A stretch of DNA of 64,000 nucleotides from assembly GCA_030248215.1 (NCBI GenBank), contig JASANG010002873.1, forward strand, positions 1-64,000, given 5' to 3'. Below, one piece after another: positions 59,149-64,000 of the stretch; position 1 is the first letter of the stretch, and every line of letters begins with the position of its first letter. The DNA comes from Enoplolaimus lenunculus (taxonomy: Eukaryota > Nematoda > Enoplea > Enoplida > Thoracostomopsidae). A model generated the notes under the pieces. It did not search any database and had not been told where the DNA came from. It was given only the letters and a program-made list of their open reading frames with translations. Made by a program: the position numbers and the translations under genes.

Positions 59149-59347
59149 TGGCCCATGTTGCTTTAAGGGGCGTCCAGGCTTCTGGTGTATCCATAAAAGA
59201 GTAGGTTTACATTCTTGACTACATTTTTTTGCTCAGGCTTAGGCTTAGGCTTTGGCATAGGCTTAGGAACACATTCTTGCAACGCTTAGGCTTAGGCTTA
59301 GGAGTGCGCTTAATCTACTGTTACGCCCTTAAAGTAACATTAGCCAT
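59149..59347. mobile_element. Family E MITE with CTTAGG hexamer array
   Basis: Starts TGGCCCATGTTGCTTTAAGG and ends CCTTAAAGTAACATTAGCCA, with CGTCCAGGCTTCTGGTG next to the left end. The interior carries CTTAGG repeats at about 59236-59312. Confidence 0.6.
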
Positions 59348-59662
59348 TATGTTTTCAATAATATATCTTAAGCAATTACTTAAGTCGTTGACTTAAGTAA
59401 ATACTTAGCTTTTGAACAAAACAGGTAAACGCCAAAAGTGTTTTTGATTTATATTAAAGAGGCACCGCGAGTCTACAATTTCAATTGGTCCAAGGTTTGT
59501 ATACCTGAAGGGTTAATTTGTAATCTATCATATTTAGTCAGCGGCTTAAATATATACTTAAGTACGATTTTAAAAACGACAAAATGGCTAAATAATTACT
59601 TAGCGCGTATATACTTAAGTGCCAAGTCATACTTAAGTAGGGTTTCAGAAACCCAGCCATTG
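59348..59662. mobile_element. ACTTAAGTA-ended element (family H)
   Basis: Ends ACTTAAGTAGGGTTTCAGAA then ACCCAGCCA. Its interior is colinear with 60985-61312 (TTTTTGATTTATATTA, GTCTACA, TTTAGTCA blocks). It begins with AAGCAATTACTTAAGTCGTT. It directly abuts the family E element on its left. A 76-codon plus-strand frame through it is not considered a gene. Confidence 0.5.
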
Positions 59663-60105
59663 TCTTGAAAATTTTCACAAAGTTCAGTCTGATGATTTAG
59701 ACAAATATATATCTGAAATAGAAGGCTAGTTTTGCTGGTTTTTTGAAGATATAAATTCTTAAAAGAAATATTTGCCCTGAAAGCCAATTCCAAAGTAAGA
59801 ACATACAGCTAAACCGAGTTCCCTACATTCCAAGATACGTCCAAGACGTAATCATTGATTGGCAGAGCCTGAGCTTAACCAGGAATATCACTGAAATTCA
59901 ATGCACTGTTTAGAATAATAACGGACCAGCTAGTTTACTTTCATTAAAATCAGAAAATTAATTCTTAAATCTAAAACGTGCTGATTTTTTTGAAAAGATG
60001 AAATTTGTGTCTTATAAAGTGGCAATAGTCATTTGTTGAATATGAGATGTTTCGTTATTTTTGCTATTTCAGGCACGAGTTTCTACTAGCGTTTTCATGC
60101 TATTA

Positions 60106-60325
60106 CTGTAGTGACCCGAATAAGACAGAGTAATAATGACTGCCGGTTGTGCGTCCTAATCAATAAGAGTCTGTATCCTTCACTGGATTTGAGTAAGAAA
60201 TTAACGTTTCTACTGAACGTAATTTGGCTCACAAAGCATTTACGGATTCTAATCAGGAAAACAGGTTCCTATTGAGTCAGACCTAAAATAGGCACCACGG
60301 ACTCTTATTACTTTCTCCTCTTCGT
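60106..60325. mobile_element. Partial family A MITE
   Basis: Begins after TA with CTGTAGTGACCCGAATAAGA and continues with family A-like sequence (CAATAAGAGTCTGTATCC, GGACTCTTATTACTTTCTCC). No right terminus is recognisable, so the copy is truncated near 60325. Confidence 0.55.
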
Positions 60326-60984
60326 GGCAGTTTTGTAACAATTTGGCCAAATCCGCTTTTACGATGTGTCTAAAACTGGTCAAATACGCTCGCTGAACTC
60401 CAAAGTTTTTAAAGTTTGACAGTATTTGGCCACTGTGCCATTGTTATAAACTTTATTGAGGTGGTACTGGTGCGGGGGAAAGACTTACTGTGAAAGTTAC
60501 TTCCGATTCTCAGTTGCCAAGTTGTGTTGGTATACAAAAAAAGCCAAGGTGTACCGATTGTCACAGATGGTTATGAAATGCACAACCGTGTGAGCTTTAT
60601 TATTTAGTTCGCATAGTTTTGTACTGAAATTTAATTCAAACTTTGAAAAGGTTATTTTTAGAACAATACTTTTCATGTATTATAGTGGTGGCGTAGTCAA
60701 CGACTGTGCCAGCGATTCCAACGCCCCGCGATTTTTTGAAATCGCAAAACTTTGCATAGTCCACGGAAAGAGCAACAGATGACATTACATTTTTTTAATC
60801 TATCGCGCCTCAGTAAGAATTCCTACGTTTTGTTGCTTTGCTTATAAGTCGTATTTTAAATTTTGTGGAATTTTCTCGTTTGGGTTTAATGAAATTGTGG
60901 CTAAAAATTATTTTTTGGTCATACAAAGACTCTGGTCTCAAATGAACCAACTGTAATGATTTGCTTAATTTTATTTCAGGAATC

Positions 60985-61312
60985 ACTGGCTGGGTTGGTG
61001 AAATCTTACTTAAGTATTTACTTAAGTTAAGTAATTAATTAAGTCGCCGCCGACTGAAGAAAATACTTTAATTTTTGAACATAAATATATAAATGCCAAA
61101 TCTGAGTCATTGTCACAACAAGAAAGTAACATTTTTGATTTATATTATTGAGGTGCAATAAGTCTACATTTTCAGTTACACTAAAGTTAGTATGCATGAA
61201 GTGTTAATTTTTAATATATCAAATTTAGTCAACGATTTCACTATTTATTTAACAAAAACGATAAAATGGTCAAGTAATTACTTAACACGTACTTTAAAGT
61301 ACTGTGTAAGTC
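60985..61312. mobile_element. ACTTAAGTA-ended element (family H)
   Basis: Starts CACTGGCTGGGTTGGTGAAA followed by TTACTTAAGTATTTACTTAA, the inverted counterpart of the right end of 59348-59662. The interior is shared with that copy. Confidence 0.5.
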
Positions 61313-61604
61313 AAATTTACACCAGTGCCAGTGGAGTGTCAAAACTCTGAGTAGATTCTCCTGAAATCAATCTGATTGGACCCCAAAACCGAGAAATGTT
61401 TGAAATTTTTGCAGATGAACACCGACATCATGTTATCTTTGCGAGAATAGCAAACGCAATAGCAGCCATAAAATTAGTATCAAATGACAATTAATTAAAT
61501 GTTTCACCGGTAAACTTTCCCTTATGAGAGGGACTACGCCCATTGTGGGCTGTATTGAAGGCGCTTACATAGCTTTGCTCGGCACGCCAGCGAAGCATAA
61601 TCAA

Positions 61605-61745
61605 GCATGTAGCCAGTTCAACATACTAGCGTGTGCTGAAAATTTGAGGCTCATGAAAAGATTTCATAACTTCTCAGAGTTGGGGGGGGAGAATTTTTTC
61701 AGAGAGGGACGCCGAACCCCTCCTGTCCAACTCTGGCTACGAGCC
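61605..61745. mobile_element. Family F repeat, internally deleted
   Basis: Runs from CATGTAGCCAGTTCAAC to CTCTGGCTACGAGCCC. The usual ACAAGCAAGGTTG core is missing, but the GGGGGG-AATTTTTTCAGAGAGG block is kept. Confidence 0.4.
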
Positions 61746-61794
61746 CAAGCATAATCCTAAACGTATACTCCAGCTTAACCAAACTCCTAAAGCC

Positions 61795-61994
61795 GGCCCA
61801 TGTAAAGATCACGGGCGGAACGTTTTTCTGTGGGACTGCAATAGAGTAAGCTTAAGTTTTAGACTAATTTTTTGCCTGGCTTAGGCTGACTTAGGAATAA
61901 ACTCATTTTTACGCTTAGGCTAAGGCTTAAGATTGGGTTTAGGCTTAGGAATATGCATATAGTACTGGTCCGCACCTGTTTTTTACATTGGCCC
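61795..61994. mobile_element. Family E relative with CTTAGG hexamers
   Basis: Bounded by GGCCCATGTAAAG and TTTACATTGGCCC. The interior matches 3389-3590 (AGTTTTAGACTAATTTTTTG, then CTTAGG hexamers). Confidence 0.45.
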
Positions 61995-62540
61995 TAACGC
62001 CTGTGACTTAGTCTACGTTCAAGGAACTTCCCTATCCAATGGTTAGTCCAAAACTCAAGTTGGTCTTACAGCCGTGTAAGCAAAAGTTTAGTTCAATGAT
62101 TGTTCTTTAGTCTACGATACATTTACTTTTTTGTTCCTAATTTTCAAAGGTAATTTAAGCATAAATCTATTGCGAAATATATACACAGTAAACGTTTTTT
62201 AAGCATTAAAATAGTTTTAAATTTCAAGGATAATTTGACAAATTAGCAGTTGGAATGGCTGCTAAAAAGCGTAATCAAATGTAATTGAACAATTTTTCCA
62301 AACTATAATTGCTTTCTCTCTACAGTTGGTTCATGTTGAAGTTAGCTTATAAACCATTAATGCTACTATTTGGGCAATTGTCTGGAAACTTGTAATATGT
62401 CACACATTTTTACTTTATTTTCAGTATTATTTTGAACCAAAATTTTATAATATATATGTATATATACATATATAACATATTGTGTTAAATCAGCTACCTC
62501 ATTTATTAAGTTCACCTATTTTACGAAGCACTACACTTAA

Positions 62541-62705
62541 GGTGCCGTAGCCCAGCCCACCTTGTTAAAGAGGCTAAAAATGTTCAGGAGAGTCATACAA
62601 GGTTTTTCGATGACTTACAAGCAAGGTTGAAAATTATCCAAGGAGGTTGAAATAAATCGTTCCAAACAGTGGGCTGAGCATCCCTTGGCACGCCCCTGGC
62701 TGTGG
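62541..62705. mobile_element. Family F repeat
   Basis: Starts GGTGCCGTAGCCCAGCCCAC and carries GACTTACAAGCAAGGTTGAA. It ends near CGCCCCTGGCTGTGG. Confidence 0.45.
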
Positions 62706-63017
62706 ACGGTCCAAAGATATCGAATCAAAAATACAACACTTTCTATTGTTATTCGCGTCTACTTAAACGCTTAACTTCAAAAATAAGGAAAGGAAAAAAA
62801 CAGCAACAAAAAAAAAAAACCAACAAAAAAAAAGACAAACAACCGAAAGCAAGACCAAAACAAAACCCAAAACACCCACATTGTGACTGATATATAATAT
62901 GTACGTGGTATTTTGGTCAAAATGGCTATCAACAAAAAGGCTTCGAACCAAGTCAGTTTTCCAAAAATCAATGTTAAAAAGAAGGATGTTGGATCCGACC
63001 AACATGGTTTAAATACA

Positions 63018-63112
63018 CATAAATACCAGTCCGTAACCAAATAACAGGGGAAGACTTTGTGGAAACGTCAAAAATATATCAGGCCACGACCCTTTTACTC
63101 ACATCGCTACAG
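63018..63112. mobile_element. Family A MITE right-end fragment
   Basis: The sequence from CCAGTCCGTAACCAAATAAC to CTCACATCGCTACAG matches the right ~95 bp of the family A elements. The left end is missing. Confidence 0.45.
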
Positions 63113-64000
63113 AGGGGGATATTTCGCCCCACAATTTTTGAAAAAACGAGAAAACAAACTTTGAGTTTTGGAACAACCTGCTAAACTTTTTATTTAAAAC
63201 TTGTGCGAAAAATTATTTTACATGAACTTTTAAAATTCTGCACTGAAATCTTTGCAATGCAACCCCCAGCGCTAGGTGTTCAGGGGTGCATTCTCGGCAA
63301 TGTACAACTGGTTAATTACTAACCTGTATAATTAATTGGCAAAAAATATAATTACTAACCATATTTGTATGTATACGACCATTAATTGCGAAACATTTAC
63401 CTGGCTTGAGTTTAGCTTAGAAATATATTAAATGCGTTCTGTGGTAAGGTGTGTGAATAAACCAAGGTATCAAATACAATCAGGGTTCAGCAGTATATAT
63501 GACAGAATGTGATGCGTAAACCTAAGCCTAAGACATCAAATGTCTGCATATGTGCTGGAAAAATGATAGGCGAATCATTGACCGCACAACATTAACTGAC
63601 GCAAACCAATTTTACGAGATGCAACAGTTATGGCAAACCTATTTTCTTGTGTGGTGGTAGAATTTTACCAGGGGGGAAGCTGAATCAGTATGCGCCCGCT
63701 CTGGGTACGAGTTGGCACATTTGGCGTCCTTAAGCTTATTCGGGTCGTTTATGCCTGGAAACGTTCCATGTCGGTTGGAAGCTCAGCGCGTTCGGGAGCC
63801 CAAATGTATTTCATAAGGCGCTTGTGGCTGAATTCGCAAGACCTCAGAAGTGAAGCAACAAAGTTTCCAGTGTGAGGTCCCAGCTGTCCTTGTGGTTTCG
63901 TGTTCTGGATGTTAGGCAAAATAAACCTGTAGCTACCAAATAGTAATAATTTATGATAATTTACACGGTTTTAGGCTAATTTTAACGTTCGGTTAATGTT

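Overview
This window is animal nuclear DNA: AT-rich, intron-bearing and dense in short non-autonomous DNA transposons. It carries one confidently recognisable protein-coding gene. That gene is a complete or near-complete USP7 (HAUSP) ubiquitin-specific protease on the minus strand, in at least 31 coding exons between 47339 (start codon) and about 24366. Every intron I placed has GT..AG ends, all reading phases close, and the predicted product is about 1105 residues, close to the 1102 of human USP7. Its intron density, mobile-element load and protein divergence suggest an invertebrate, perhaps an ascidian-like tunicate, but nothing here fixes the species.

Layout: 1-22 kb has no gene I can support. 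It is a patchwork of terminal-inverted-repeat (TIR) elements, foldback palindromes and tandem repeats, including a 28-bp minisatellite at about 14.81-15.26 kb, two 395-bp tandem copies at 18.07-18.86 kb and a 547-bp palindromic element at 16.99-17.54 kb. 24.4-47.3 kb is USP7. Its introns hold several hAT-like elements, three of them with exact or near-exact 8-bp target duplications in or near the gene, and a fragment that looks like a retroelement ORF. 47.5-49.2 kb, just upstream of USP7, carries tRNA-derived SINE copies. 49.9-64 kb is again repeat-rich and has no recognisable gene.

USP7 protein order: a Met-Met start and a short acidic N-terminus; a MATH/TRAF domain (about residues 77-215) with the DWG peptide-binding motif; a C19 catalytic domain with Cys235, His475 and Asp492; then five ubiquitin-like folds, with the EEIMDGD acidic motif kept in the second. 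The extreme C-terminus is the uncertain part. The conserved vertebrate tail (WLGLDH...KIHN) was not found. Either the protein stops at 24366, with an AATAAA about 80 nt beyond, or a further exon around 22338-22151 completes it.

The repeats fall into families that recur across the window. They include Tc1/mariner-like MITEs inserted at TA with CTGTAGTGACCCGAATAAG ends, hAT-like elements with CAGGGTGCAACCGG or GGTGCGACCGGATAT ends, a family of about 150 bp bounded by CGTAGCCA/TGGCTACG, a GGCCCATGTTACTTTAAGG family often carrying CTTAGG hexamer runs, and several palindromic elements. No transposase gene was seen, so all look non-autonomous.
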